DNA from: RGIG3009 sp045630765
Lineage (GTDB): Bacteria; Bacillota; Clostridia; Oscillospirales; Acutalibacteraceae
Reading direction: 5' to 3'
DNA length: 10,157 nt
NCBI GenBank assembly: GCA_045630765.1
Contig: JAZQTM010000025.1
Location: 1-10,157, forward strand
The translations under genes and the position numbers were made by a program. Of the stretch, positions 1-7,011 are shown piece by piece; position 1 is the first letter of the stretch; each line of letters starts with the position of its first letter. The notes below the pieces were generated by a model that made no database searches, was not told the origin of the DNA, and was given only the letters and a program-made list of their open reading frames with translations.

Positions 1-114
1 ATGCAAGGCGGCGCGGGCGATATGAACGGTTTCGGGCAAGCCGCACGCGCCGTTACCGTGTTCGGCATCGCGTACGGCGGCACATTCGCGGGGACAAAGA
101 GTACAGGTGAACAT
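1..114 (-). CDS. Radical SAM activase-like protein, N-terminal fragment (runs off left edge)
   Basis: This minus-strand frame opens with ATG at 114-112 and stays open for 38 codons to the window edge. The peptide starts MFTCTLCPRECAAVRD and continues with GACGLPETVHIARAALH. It has Cys4, Cys7, Cys11 and Cys24 in a CxxC-x3-C...CG arrangement followed by ARAALH. This is the N-terminal iron-sulfur segment typical of radical SAM proteins related to pyruvate formate-lyase activating enzyme; in that family the CxxxCxxC SAM motif comes later and would lie outside the window. A ribosome binding site GAGGTG (complement of 122-127) sits 7 bases before the ATG, and a good minus-strand promoter lies at 151-179. 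The opposite strand is also open from 1 to 135, but its peptide resembles nothing. The substrate protein cannot be told from this fragment. Confidence 0.85.
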   Translation of the reverse strand, partial: MFTCTLCPRECAAVRDAEHGNGACGLPETVHIARAALH

Positions 115-150
115 AAGGGGGCACCTCGTTTTTGATGATCCTTCCGATTT

Positions 151-179
151 ATTGTATCGCTTTTTCGGGTGGTTGACAA
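151..179 (-). promoter_or_regulatory. Sigma-A promoter of the radical SAM gene
   Basis: On the minus strand, TTGTCA (complement of 174-179) and TACAAT (complement of 151-156) are separated by exactly 17 bases. Each box is one mismatch from consensus. Transcription would start near 144, giving a leader of about 30 bases with the GAGGTG ribosome binding site. The -35 box overlaps the -35 box of the plus-strand promoter by five bases, so the two promoters lie back to back. Confidence 0.75.
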
Positions 180-201
180 GGGGGTATGTTTCGGGCATAA
201 T
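173..201 (+). promoter_or_regulatory. Sigma-A promoter of the sugar isomerase-like gene
   Basis: TTGACA (173-178) is a perfect -35 box and CATAAT (196-201) a five-of-six -10 box, with a 17-base spacer. Transcription would start near 208, only about 16 bases before the ATG at 224, so the leader is little more than the ribosome binding site. Its position rules out translation from the upstream in-frame ATG at 107. Confidence 0.8.
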
Positions 202-223
202 AAGAGAAAAGGGGGGACGGCTG

Positions 224-1009
224 ATGATCGTGGGAGCATCCACGTCAAATTTTTATCCCGCACTGCTGGAAGAGTCACTGGACACGGTGCTTAAGGCGGG
301 GTTTTCGAACGTGGAGATCTTTTTGAACGCGCCGAGCGAGGCAACACCGACGTTCGCGGACGAGTTAAAGCGTCGTTGCGATGCGGCGGGCGCGGTTGTG
401 TCGGCGGTGCATCCGTATTCGTCGTTTATGGAGCCGTTCTTTCTGTTCGCGCCCTACGAGCGGCGCGCCGAAGACGGGTTTGAGATGTATAAGCCGCAGT
501 TTGAGGCGGCGGCGCGGCTCTCGGCACCGTACCTTGTGTTACACGGGGCAAAATCGCTCGGTCAGCTCGGTGTGGAGCAATTGCTGGAACGGTACGAGCG
601 GTTGTATGACCTCGGTCGGTCGTTCGGCGTGACGGTAGCGCAGGAAAACGTCAACAAATTTTCCTCGGCGGAACTGCCGTTTTTGCAAGCTATGAAGGAA
701 ACACTCGGTGATAAAGCGAAATTCGTGTTTGATATCAAGCAAAGCGGGCGCGCGGGGCTGGATCCCTTGCAGGTGATCGACGTGATGGGATCGCATATCG
801 TCCACGTGCATATCAGCGATCGGAACGAGCAGTACGATTGTCTGCCGCCGGGACGCGGTACGCGCGATTTTACGGCGATACTCAAAGCGCTCAAAGCCGT
901 CGGATACGACGGGGTGCTGATGCTGGAACTTTACCGCCCGAATTTTGAGTCGGCGGAGGATCTGAAAGACGCGCGAACGTTCTTAAAAGAAATTACTTGC
1001 CATTTGTAA
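224..1009 (+). CDS. Sugar phosphate isomerase/epimerase-like TIM-barrel protein (AP endonuclease 2 family)
   Basis: The protein is 261 residues long with the pattern of the xylose isomerase-like TIM barrel (AP_endonuc_2 family): strands ending in metal- or substrate-binding acids and histidines. Candidates are Glu31 (VEIFL), His63 (AVHPYS), His107 (VLHGAK), Glu141 (AQENV), Asp170 (FVFDIKQ), His194/His196 with Asp199 (HVHISD) and Glu235 (LMLELY). Members bind divalent metal and isomerise or epimerise sugars or sugar phosphates, or act as endonuclease IV. This one is shorter than typical endonuclease IV and better matches the isomerase/epimerase branch; the substrate cannot be read from sequence. 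The start is ATG 224, not the in-frame ATG at 107, because the promoter lies at 173-201 and a purine-rich ribosome binding site (AGGGGGG, 210-216) sits 7 bases before 224. No terminator separates it from nrdR. Confidence 0.85.
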   Translation: MIVGASTSNFYPALLEESLDTVLKAGFSNVEIFLNAPSEATPTFADELKRRCDAAGAVVSAVHPYSSFMEPFFLFAPYERRAEDGFEMYKPQFEAAARLSAPYLVLHGAKSLGQLGVEQLLERYERLYDLGRSFGVTVAQENVNKFSSAELPFLQAMKETLGDKAKFVFDIKQSGRAGLDPLQVIDVMGSHIVHVHISDRNEQYDCLPPGRGTRDFTAILKALKAVGYDGVLMLELYRPNFESAEDLKDARTFLKEITCHL

Positions 1010-1025
1010 AAATGGATGATACAAT
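997..1025 (+). promoter_or_regulatory. Sigma-A promoter of nrdR
   Basis: TTGCCA (997-1002) and TACAAT (1020-1025) are separated by 17 bases. The -35 box lies in the last codons of the upstream gene and the -10 box just after its stop. Transcription would start near 1032, leaving a leader of about 30 bases. nrdR may thus be transcribed alone as well as by readthrough from the upstream gene. Confidence 0.65.
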
Positions 1026-1060
1026 GAACAAGAAGATAGAAAAAAGGTGCGTGAAGGATA

Positions 1061-1513
1061 ATGAAATGTCCCTTTTGCGGTTATGCGGAAAGTAAGGTCA
1101 TGGATTCGCGTCCCACAGACGAGGGCGCGCGTATTCGCCGTCGGCGGGAATGCCTGCAGTGCGGCAAGCGTTTCACCACATATGAAATTATTGAAAGTTT
1201 GCCCATCGTGATCGTCAAGCGGGATAAGTCCCGCGAGGTGTTCGATCGGCAGAAACTGTTTAACGGTATGCTGCGTGCGTGCCAGAAGCGCCCCGTTCCC
1301 ATGCAGGTGCTTGAACGCGCGGTGGACGAGATCGAAGCCGCGTTGCAAAACTCCTTGGAACGCGAGGTGCCCGCGTCGAAGATCGGCGAGCTCGCTATGG
1401 AAAAACTCCGCGCCATCGACGAGGTCGCGTACGTGCGGTTCGCGTCGGTGTATCGCCAGTTCAAGGACGTGCAATCGTTCAAAGATGAAATCAGCAAGTT
1501 AATGGATATGTAA
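1061..1513 (+). CDS. nrdR: Transcriptional repressor NrdR
   Basis: The product is 150 residues, the usual NrdR length. It begins MKCPFCGYAESKVMDSRP, a near-signature for the family. Residues 1-46 form a zinc ribbon with Cys3, Cys6, Cys31 and Cys34, including RRRRECLQCGKRFTTYE. Residues about 49-139 form the ATP-cone domain (VIVKRDKSREVFDRQKL and AYVRFASVYRQF). NrdR senses ATP/dATP through the cone and represses ribonucleotide reductase operons at NrdR boxes; no reductase gene or clear NrdR box lies in this window, so its targets are elsewhere. ATG 1061 is preceded by AAGGTG (1044-1049) about 11 bases away and by AAGGA only 2 bases away, so the ribosome binding site is not ideal, but the N-terminus fits the family exactly. 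The gene ends at a strong terminator. Confidence 0.97.
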   Translation: MKCPFCGYAESKVMDSRPTDEGARIRRRRECLQCGKRFTTYEIIESLPIVIVKRDKSREVFDRQKLFNGMLRACQKRPVPMQVLERAVDEIEAALQNSLEREVPASKIGELAMEKLRAIDEVAYVRFASVYRQFKDVQSFKDEISKLMDM

Positions 1514-1514
1514 T

Positions 1515-1548
1515 GAAAAACGCCGCCCGAAAGGGCGGCGTTTTTTTT
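1515..1548. terminator. Bidirectional Rho-independent terminator between nrdR and the ABC operon
   Basis: A perfect 8-bp stem, CGCCGCCC (1521-1528) with GGGCGGCG (1533-1540), closes a GAAA tetraloop at 1529-1532. It is flanked by an A-run (1516-1520) and eight T residues (1541-1548), so it works for nrdR on plus and for the ABC operon on minus. The TAA stop of the minus-strand ABC gene (1549-1547) lies in the end of the T-run. Confidence 0.95.
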
Positions 1549-3475
1549 ATTCTAATTCGAAGGCGCCGGTGTACAGGCGGGAGTAGTTGCCGCGCTGTGC
1601 GATGAGTTCATCGTGCGTGCCGCGCTCAATGATCTTGCCGTGATCCAACACCATAATGACGTCGGAATTCTGTACGGTAGATAAGCGGTGCGCGATCACA
1701 AACACCGTACGTCCGTGCATCAGTTGATCCATACCTTTTTGCACGAGGGCTTCGGTATGCGTGTCGATGCTCGAGGTTGCTTCGTCCAAGATCATCACGG
1801 GCGGATCGGCAACTGCCGCGCGGGCGATGGAAATGAGCTGACGCTGTCCTTGCGACAAACTCGCGCCGTCGGCGGTGAGCACCGTTTGGTATCCGTCGGG
1901 TAATCGCTCGATGAAATCGTGCGCGTTGGCGAGTTTTGCCGCGGCGTAGACTTCCTCGTCGGTGGCGTCCAGTTTACCGTAACGGATGTTTTCCATCACG
2001 GTACCCGTGAACAGGTTGACGTCCTGTAACACCACGCCGAGCGAGCGGCGCAGATCGCTTTTGCGGATCTTATTGATATTGATGCCGTCGTAACGGATCT
2101 TACCATCCGCAATATCGTAAAAGCGATTGATGAGATTGGTGATGGTGGTTTTACCCGCACCCGTGGCACCGACGAACGCGACCTTTTGACCGGGACGCGC
2201 GAACAGCGATACGTCGTGCAAAACCTGTTTTTCGGGGACGTACGCGAAATCCACGTGATCCAACGTGACGTCGCCGCGAACGGGGGTATAGGTGAGGGTG
2301 CCGTCCTCGTGCGGATGGCGCCATGCCCATTGTCCCGTGTGCTCGGCACATTCGATAAGCTCGCCGTTTTCGGTCTTGACGTTGACGAGCGTGACGTAGC
2401 CGTTATCCTGCTCGGGTTGTTCGTCCATCACCGCAAAAATACGTTTGGCACCCGCGAGCGACATAATCACGGTGTTGATCTGCTGGGAGATCTGGTTGAT
2501 GGGCATCGAGAAGTTTTTGCTTAAAATGAGGAACGACGCGATGGCGCCCAGCGTGATATTGCCGAAGCCGATACCCGCAAGCGTGCCGCCGACAGCGGCG
2601 ATCAACACGTATTGCAGGTGTCCCATATTGTTGGTGATGGGACCCATAATATTGGCGAATTTGTTTGCCTCGGTCGCGTTGTAGCACAACTCATCGTTGA
2701 GTTTGTCAAAGTCCTGCTTGGCGGTTTCCTCGTGGCAGAAAACCTTAACGACCTTTTGCCCTTGGATCATTTCCTCGATATAGCCGTTGACAGCGCCAAC
2801 GGACTGCTGTTGCTTGACGAAGAATTTACCCGAGCGCGTGGCGACGTTTTTGGATACCGTGACGGTAAGCGAGGTGAACAATACCACGAAGATCGCAAGC
2901 GGCCAACTGGTCTTTAACATCGCGACCAGTACCGTGATGATGGTGATGATCGAGTTGATCGCCTGCGGAATACTTTGGGAAATCGTTTGGCGCAGGGTGT
3001 CGGTATCGTTGGTGTAGCAACTCATAACGTCGCCGTTTGTGTGGGTGTCGAAATACCGTACCGGCAACGTTTGCATATGGGCGAACAGGTTGTCGCGGAT
3101 GCGTTTCATCACGCCTTGCGACACCGATACCATAATGAGGTTATACGTCAGCGTGGACGCGATACCGAGCAAATAGAAGCCCGCGACCTTTAGAATGGCA
3201 ACGAATAATTCGTTGAACAGATCGACACCGTCGGTCACCATAGGGGTGATGTAGTTGTCGATGAGGGTTTGCAAGAACAGCGAGCCTTGCACGTTCGCAA
3301 AAGCGCTGATACCAATGCAGAGAATGACGAAAATAAAGGGGACGAGGTTCGGGAGAAAGACGACTTTTAAGAGCCGTACCGCCGCGCCTTTGTCGAGTTT
3401 CGGGCGGGGACCCATCATCGGTCCGCGGTTACCGGGACCGCGCGGCATGGGAGGCTGGCGAGTGGCGTTACTCAT
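1547..3475 (-). CDS. ABC exporter half-transporter, catalytically canonical subunit of a heterodimer (TM288/BmrD-like)
   Basis: The 642-residue protein has a type I exporter membrane domain (about 35-345, six predicted helices) fused to an ATPase domain (about 400-642). The ATPase motifs are canonical: Walker A GATGAGKTT (436-444), Q-loop Gln484, Walker B VMILDE with catalytic Glu565, and switch His596. The signature is LSQGQ (540-544) rather than LSGGQ, as in the TM288 subunit of TM287/288. Residues 1-25 are a Pro/Gly/Met-rich cytoplasmic tail, and about 45 extra residues (355-400, including GQWAWRHPHEDGT) sit between the domains. The start ATG (3475-3473) overlaps the TGA of the upstream partner gene (ATGA), and an AAAGGAGG ribosome binding site lies 9 bases upstream inside that gene, so translation is coupled. 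The substrate is unknown; lipids, drugs or peptides are all possible for this class. Confidence 0.93.
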   Translation of the reverse strand: MSNATRQPPMPRGPGNRGPMMGPRPKLDKGAAVRLLKVVFLPNLVPFIFVILCIGISAFANVQGSLFLQTLIDNYITPMVTDGVDLFNELFVAILKVAGFYLLGIASTLTYNLIMVSVSQGVMKRIRDNLFAHMQTLPVRYFDTHTNGDVMSCYTNDTDTLRQTISQSIPQAINSIITIITVLVAMLKTSWPLAIFVVLFTSLTVTVSKNVATRSGKFFVKQQQSVGAVNGYIEEMIQGQKVVKVFCHEETAKQDFDKLNDELCYNATEANKFANIMGPITNNMGHLQYVLIAAVGGTLAGIGFGNITLGAIASFLILSKNFSMPINQISQQINTVIMSLAGAKRIFAVMDEQPEQDNGYVTLVNVKTENGELIECAEHTGQWAWRHPHEDGTLTYTPVRGDVTLDHVDFAYVPEKQVLHDVSLFARPGQKVAFVGATGAGKTTITNLINRFYDIADGKIRYDGININKIRKSDLRRSLGVVLQDVNLFTGTVMENIRYGKLDATDEEVYAAAKLANAHDFIERLPDGYQTVLTADGASLSQGQRQLISIARAAVADPPVMILDEATSSIDTHTEALVQKGMDQLMHGRTVFVIAHRLSTVQNSDVIMVLDHGKIIERGTHDELIAQRGNYSRLYTGAFELE

Positions 3476-5199
3476 TGTTCCTCGCCTCCTTTCAGCTGTG
3501 AGCGGTACACGCCTTGATAGATCTCGTTGGTTTCGAGCAATTCTTCGTGCGTGCCGACCGCGCTGATCGTACCGCCGTCCAGCACGATGATCTTATCGGC
3601 ATCCTGTACCGAGGCGATGCGCTGGGCGATGATGAGTTTTGTTGTGTCGGGGATCTCCTCACGGAACGCTTTGCGAATGAGCGCATCGGTGCGGGTATCC
3701 ACCGCGCTGGTGGAGTCATCCAAAATGAGGATCTTCGGTTTCTTTAACAGTGCGCGGGCGATGCAAAGACGTTGCTTTTGACCGCCCGATACGTTCGTAC
3801 CGCCTTGCTCGATCATCGTGTCATACCCGTCGGGGAAGCTTGTGACGAAATCGTGCGCCTCGGCAAGTTTGCACGCGTGGACGAGCTCATCGTCGGTCGC
3901 GTCCGCGTTGCCCCAACGTAAGTTTTCCTTGATCGTGCCGGAGAATAACACGTTCTTTTGCAGCACCATAGCGACGTTGTCGCGCAGAGCGGTCAGATCG
4001 TATTCGCGCACGTCCACACCGCCGACCGACAAGGTGCCTTCGCCGACGTCGTACAGACGCGGGATAAGTTGAACAAGCGTGGATTTGGAACTGCCCGTAC
4101 CGCCGATGATACCCACCGTTTCACCCGAGCGGATATGCAGATTGATGTCGGACAACGCGGGACGGCTGTCCACACCGCCGTAGCGGAACGTGACGTTTTC
4201 AAAACGGATTTCACCCGAAGGAACGTCGGTGACGGTGCCGTTCTCGATGGTGCTTTTTTCGTTAAGCACCTCGGTAACGCGCTGTGCTGCCGCGCGGGAC
4301 ATCGTGATCATGACGAGGATCATAGAGATCATCATCAGGCTCATTAAGATCTGCTGTACGTAAGTAAACAGACTCATCAACTGACCCGTCGTCATAGCGG
4401 TGTCGCCGACGACAAGTTTGGCGCCGAACCACGAAATCAGCAAAATGCAAGTATACATACTGATCTGCATCAGGGGAGCGTTGAACGCGAGCAGGCGCTC
4501 GGCGGTGCAAGAATCCTTGTAAATGCCCTCGGAACTTTCACGGAATTTTTCGGTTTCGTGCTGTTCGCGGACGAAGGTTTTTACCACGCGGACACCGCGC
4601 AGATTTTCTTGCACGACGGTGTTTAAACGATCGTATTTTTTAAACATCCGCAAAAAGACGGGGTGCGCGTAGCGGATGATGAGGTACAAACCGAGTGCCA
4701 AAAACGGTACCACCGCCGCAAAGATCAGCGCCAGACGTGCGTTGACCGAGAACGCCGCGACCAGCGAGAAGACCAGCATCGCGGGGGAACGCACCGTGAT
4801 ACGCACGATCATCTGGAACGCGTGTTGCAGACTCGTTACATCGGTGGTCATACGCGTGATGAGAGATGCGGTGGAGAATTTATCAATATTGGAAAACGAA
4901 TAGTCTTGCAGGGCATAATACATATCGTGGCGCAGATTGCGCGCAAAGCCCGCCGACGCGATGGACGCGTGCTTGCCTGCCAGTACGCCGAAAATCAGCG
5001 ATAAGACGGCGCAGAGGACGAGAAGACCGCCGCACGCCCATACGTAGCCCATATCGTTTTTCTCGATGCCGTTGTCGATGAGATATGCCATCAGCAGCGG
5101 AATAATGACTTCAAGCACTACCTCGCCCGAAACGTATAAGGGGGCGAGAAGCGAGTTCTTTTTATATTGCCGAATGCTTTGGGCAAGTCGTTTGATCAT
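3472..5199 (-). CDS. ABC exporter half-transporter, degenerate-site subunit of a heterodimer (TM287/BmrC-like)
   Basis: The 575-residue protein has a six-helix exporter membrane domain (about 15-305) and an ATPase domain (about 328-575). Its ATP-site residues are degenerate: Walker A is GGTGSSKST (366-374, with Ser371 where Gly is usual), Walker B is ILILDD with Asp495 in place of the catalytic Glu, and the switch histidine is Gln526. The signature VSGGQ (470-474) and Q-loop Gln414 are intact. In heterodimeric exporters such as TM287/288, this subunit supplies the non-hydrolysing site together with the partner's LSQGQ, while its own signature completes the active site on the partner. Length and motifs fit TM287 closely. 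ATG 5199 follows an AGGAGG ribosome binding site (complement of 5208-5213) at 8 bases and a perfect promoter. It is first in a two-gene operon. Confidence 0.93.
   Translation of the reverse strand: MIKRLAQSIRQYKKNSLLAPLYVSGEVVLEVIIPLLMAYLIDNGIEKNDMGYVWACGGLLVLCAVLSLIFGVLAGKHASIASAGFARNLRHDMYYALQDYSFSNIDKFSTASLITRMTTDVTSLQHAFQMIVRITVRSPAMLVFSLVAAFSVNARLALIFAAVVPFLALGLYLIIRYAHPVFLRMFKKYDRLNTVVQENLRGVRVVKTFVREQHETEKFRESSEGIYKDSCTAERLLAFNAPLMQISMYTCILLISWFGAKLVVGDTAMTTGQLMSLFTYVQQILMSLMMISMILVMITMSRAAAQRVTEVLNEKSTIENGTVTDVPSGEIRFENVTFRYGGVDSRPALSDINLHIRSGETVGIIGGTGSSKSTLVQLIPRLYDVGEGTLSVGGVDVREYDLTALRDNVAMVLQKNVLFSGTIKENLRWGNADATDDELVHACKLAEAHDFVTSFPDGYDTMIEQGGTNVSGGQKQRLCIARALLKKPKILILDDSTSAVDTRTDALIRKAFREEIPDTTKLIIAQRIASVQDADKIIVLDGGTISAVGTHEELLETNEIYQGVYRSQLKGGEEQ
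3485..3492 (-). promoter_or_regulatory. Ribosome binding site for the second ABC gene, inside the first
   Basis: The complement reads AAAGGAGG, 9 bases before the ATG at 3475-3473 and within the last codons of the upstream ABC gene. It fixes the start of the 642-residue subunit at the ATGA overlap and implies coupled, roughly equimolar synthesis of the two half-transporters. Confidence 0.8.
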
Positions 5200-5231
5200 A
5201 CGAACTGCCTCCTATATAAAATCTTTAATTT

Positions 5232-5260
5232 ATTATAGAACTCTAAAAAGCACGTGTCAA
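5232..5260 (-). promoter_or_regulatory. Perfect-consensus sigma-A promoter of the ABC operon
   Basis: On the minus strand, TTGACA (complement of 5255-5260) and TATAAT (complement of 5232-5237) are separated by exactly 17 bases, so both boxes match consensus at every position. Transcription would start near 5225, giving a leader of about 25 bases with AGGAGG. A promoter this strong is often held down by a repressor; an imperfect AT-rich inverted repeat at 5222-5239 covers the -10 and start region, but no regulator gene is adjacent. Confidence 0.9.
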
Positions 5261-5317
5261 CGGAAAAAAGTAAAGAATCTGTGAATAGAATACCCCTGTC
5301 CGCGCACGATAATTCAA

Positions 5318-5323
5318 GAGGTG
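5318..5323 (+). promoter_or_regulatory. Ribosome binding site that sets the mreB start
   Basis: GAGGTG lies 6 bases before ATG 5330. An in-frame GTG at 5321 falls inside this site and so cannot be the real start, although it would lengthen the protein by three residues. Confidence 0.8.
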
Positions 5324-5329
5324 GTAGTT

Positions 5330-6298
5330 ATGCGCGATATCGGTATTGATTTGGGAACGGCGAATACGCTGGTATACGTAAAAGGAAAAGGAATCGTCAT
5401 GCGCGAGCCGTCGGTGGTGGCGGTGGACAGGCGCAAACGGCAGATCATCGCGGTGGGACGCGAAGCGGCGCGTATGATGGGGCGCACCCCGTCGTCGCTG
5501 TCGGCGATCCGTCCGCTCCGCGACGGGGTGATCGCGGATTTTGAGATCGCGGCGGAGCTGATTAAATATATGATCCGTCATCAGATGAAAGGACAACTGC
5601 GGATGCGGCCGCGGGTGATGGTGTGTATTCCGTCGGGGGTGACCGAGGTGGAACGGCGCGCCGTGGAGGATGCCGCTCGCAGTGCGGGCGCGCGTGACGT
5701 GTCGCTCATCGAAGAACCGATGGCGGCGGCAATCGGCGCGGGGTTGTCGGTGAAAGAGGCGCGGGGTTGTCTGGTCGCGGATATCGGCGGCGGAACGTCC
5801 GAGGTAGCGGTGATCTCGCTGGGGGATATTGTGACGAAAACCTCCATTCGTACGGCGGGGGATGAGTTTGACGAGGCGATCCGCCAATACGTTAAGGTGC
5901 GGCATCAGTTGCTTATCGGGGAACGCAGTGCGGAGGAGATCAAAATTCATATGGGTTCCGCGTATCCCATTGAAGAAGAATGTGCGATGATGGTGAAAGG
6001 GCGGCACGTGGTAGACGGGTTGCCGAAAACGGTGGTGCTGACCTCCGAGGAGGTACGCGACGCGTTGCGCGAATCGGTGCGGGAGGTCGTGCAAGCGATT
6101 CGTTTGACGTTGGAAAACACGCCGCCCGATCTCGCGGCGGATATTTTGGACGGCGGGATCGTGTTGACGGGCGGCGGTGCATTGCTCAAAGGGCTTGATC
6201 TGCTTATCAGCGAAGAAACCGGTGTGCCGGTGCGGGTGGCGGAGGCGCCGCTCGATTGTGTGGCGAACGGAACGGGCAAGTGTCTGGCAAAACGATAA
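5330..6298 (+). CDS. mreB: Rod-shape-determining actin homologue MreB
   Basis: The 322-residue protein has the MreB actin fold: phosphate-1 loop DLGTANTLVY (7-16), catalytic-region IEEPMAAAIG with Glu129 (127-136), phosphate-2 loop DIGGGTSEVAV (151-161), the family segment GLPKTVVLTSEEV (230-242) and adenosine loop GGIVLTGGGALLKGL (275-289). MreB polymerises under the membrane and positions the elongation peptidoglycan synthases through MreC, MreD, RodA and PBP2. It is slightly shorter than most MreB proteins and ends right after the family C-terminus (CVANGTGKCLAKR). Paralogues such as Mbl or MreBH cannot be excluded by eye, but linkage to mreC, mreD and a PBP supports MreB. ATG 5330 is chosen on the GAGGTG site. 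It is first in an operon whose genes all overlap. No good sigma-A promoter is visible upstream. Confidence 0.93.
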   Translation: MRDIGIDLGTANTLVYVKGKGIVMREPSVVAVDRRKRQIIAVGREAARMMGRTPSSLSAIRPLRDGVIADFEIAAELIKYMIRHQMKGQLRMRPRVMVCIPSGVTEVERRAVEDAARSAGARDVSLIEEPMAAAIGAGLSVKEARGCLVADIGGGTSEVAVISLGDIVTKTSIRTAGDEFDEAIRQYVKVRHQLLIGERSAEEIKIHMGSAYPIEEECAMMVKGRHVVDGLPKTVVLTSEEVRDALRESVREVVQAIRLTLENTPPDLAADILDGGIVLTGGGALLKGLDLLISEETGVPVRVAEAPLDCVANGTGKCLAKR

Positions 6299-7011
6299 AG
6301 CGGTGGTTGATCCTCGGGGTCGTGGCGGTGGCGGTCGGTGTCGTGTTACGCGTGAGCGGTGTGGCGGGGGTGTTGCTTACCCCGCTGCAAGAGCGGGTGA
6401 CCTCTGTCGCACAGTGGGCGGTCGAGCGGGTGGATCTTGGCGGATACCGCGCGCGGTGCGACGAATTGCAAGAGGAGATCGCCGCGTTGCGCGGACAACT
6501 GACCGCACAGGAAGACGCGGTGCATACCGCCGCGTTTTATCGGCAGTTTTTGGCGCTCAAAGAGGTGCGCCCGTCGCTTGAATTGTGCGAAGCGCGGGTG
6601 ATCGCCGCCGAAAAGGACAGTTTTACGATCAACGTCGGAACGCTTGACGGTGTTGCGGGCGGTGAGTCGGTGATGACGGTGGCGGGACTGGTGGGCGTGG
6701 TCGCACAGGCGGGGCTGAACTGGGCGCGGGTGCATACGCTGTCACACGAAACGGTGACGGTGAGTGTGGTCTGTGCCCGTACTGCCGAAACCGCCGAAAT
6801 GCGCGGTGGTGTGGTGCGGTTATCGCGCGACAGCAAAGCCGAAAAGGGTGACCGCGTGATGACTTCGGGATACGGCGGTACCGTTCCGCGCGGAATATTG
6901 GTCGGAGAACTGAAAACGGTGACGGCGGACAGCGGCGGGTTGTTGCGTACAGCGGCACTGCGCTTGTATGCCGAGCGGGAGGAGCGCGTAATGGTGGTGC
7001 TGTCATTTTGA
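6256..7011 (+). CDS. mreC: Rod-shape-determining protein MreC
   Basis: The protein is about 251 residues: a short basic cytoplasmic end, one transmembrane anchor (about 16-33, LILGVVAVAVGVV), a coiled coil (about 62-103, rich in Glu/Leu/Gln), then the extracytoplasmic beta-barrel region of MreC with DSFTINVGTLDGVAGGESVMTVAGLVGVV-type sequence (121-149) and the late motif VMTSGYGGTVPRGILVGEL (201-219). MreC is the periplasmic/extracellular scaffold that links MreB to PBP2. The start is uncertain: TTG 6256 has GGAGG 10 bases upstream (6241-6245) and overlaps mreB by 43 bases; GTG 6280 has a poorer site and would shorten the protein by eight residues. Both keep the anchor. The stop TGA (7009-7011) overlaps the next start. 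Confidence 0.9.
   Translation: MCGERNGQVSGKTIKRWLILGVVAVAVGVVLRVSGVAGVLLTPLQERVTSVAQWAVERVDLGGYRARCDELQEEIAALRGQLTAQEDAVHTAAFYRQFLALKEVRPSLELCEARVIAAEKDSFTINVGTLDGVAGGESVMTVAGLVGVVAQAGLNWARVHTLSHETVTVSVVCARTAETAEMRGGVVRLSRDSKAEKGDRVMTSGYGGTVPRGILVGELKTVTADSGGLLRTAALRLYAEREERVMVVLSF

Noticed and set aside
1..135. Plus-strand open frame beginning with ATG at position 1
   Set aside because: The 44-residue peptide resembles nothing, while the minus strand has a radical SAM N-terminus with ribosome binding site and promoter.
107..223. N-terminal extension of the sugar isomerase-like gene from ATG 107
   Set aside because: The extension spans the promoter at 173-201, has no family similarity, and ATG 224 has its own ribosome binding site and a proper first beta strand.
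1012..1095. Possible 27-codon leader peptide before nrdR (MDDTMNKKIEK...)
   Set aside because: It overlaps the -10 box and start site and runs out of frame into nrdR; no attenuator structure accompanies it.
5281..5313. Sigma-G or sigma-F type promoter before mreB (GAATA with GATAAT)
   Set aside because: Spacing and -10 bases do not fit either consensus well enough to annotate; kept only as part of the finding on a missing sigma-A promoter.
5243..6094. Minus-strand open frame of 283 codons opposite mreB
   Set aside because: Its composition is that of a GC-rich shadow (His, Arg, Pro), it ends in the divergent promoter region, and mreB on plus is unmistakable.
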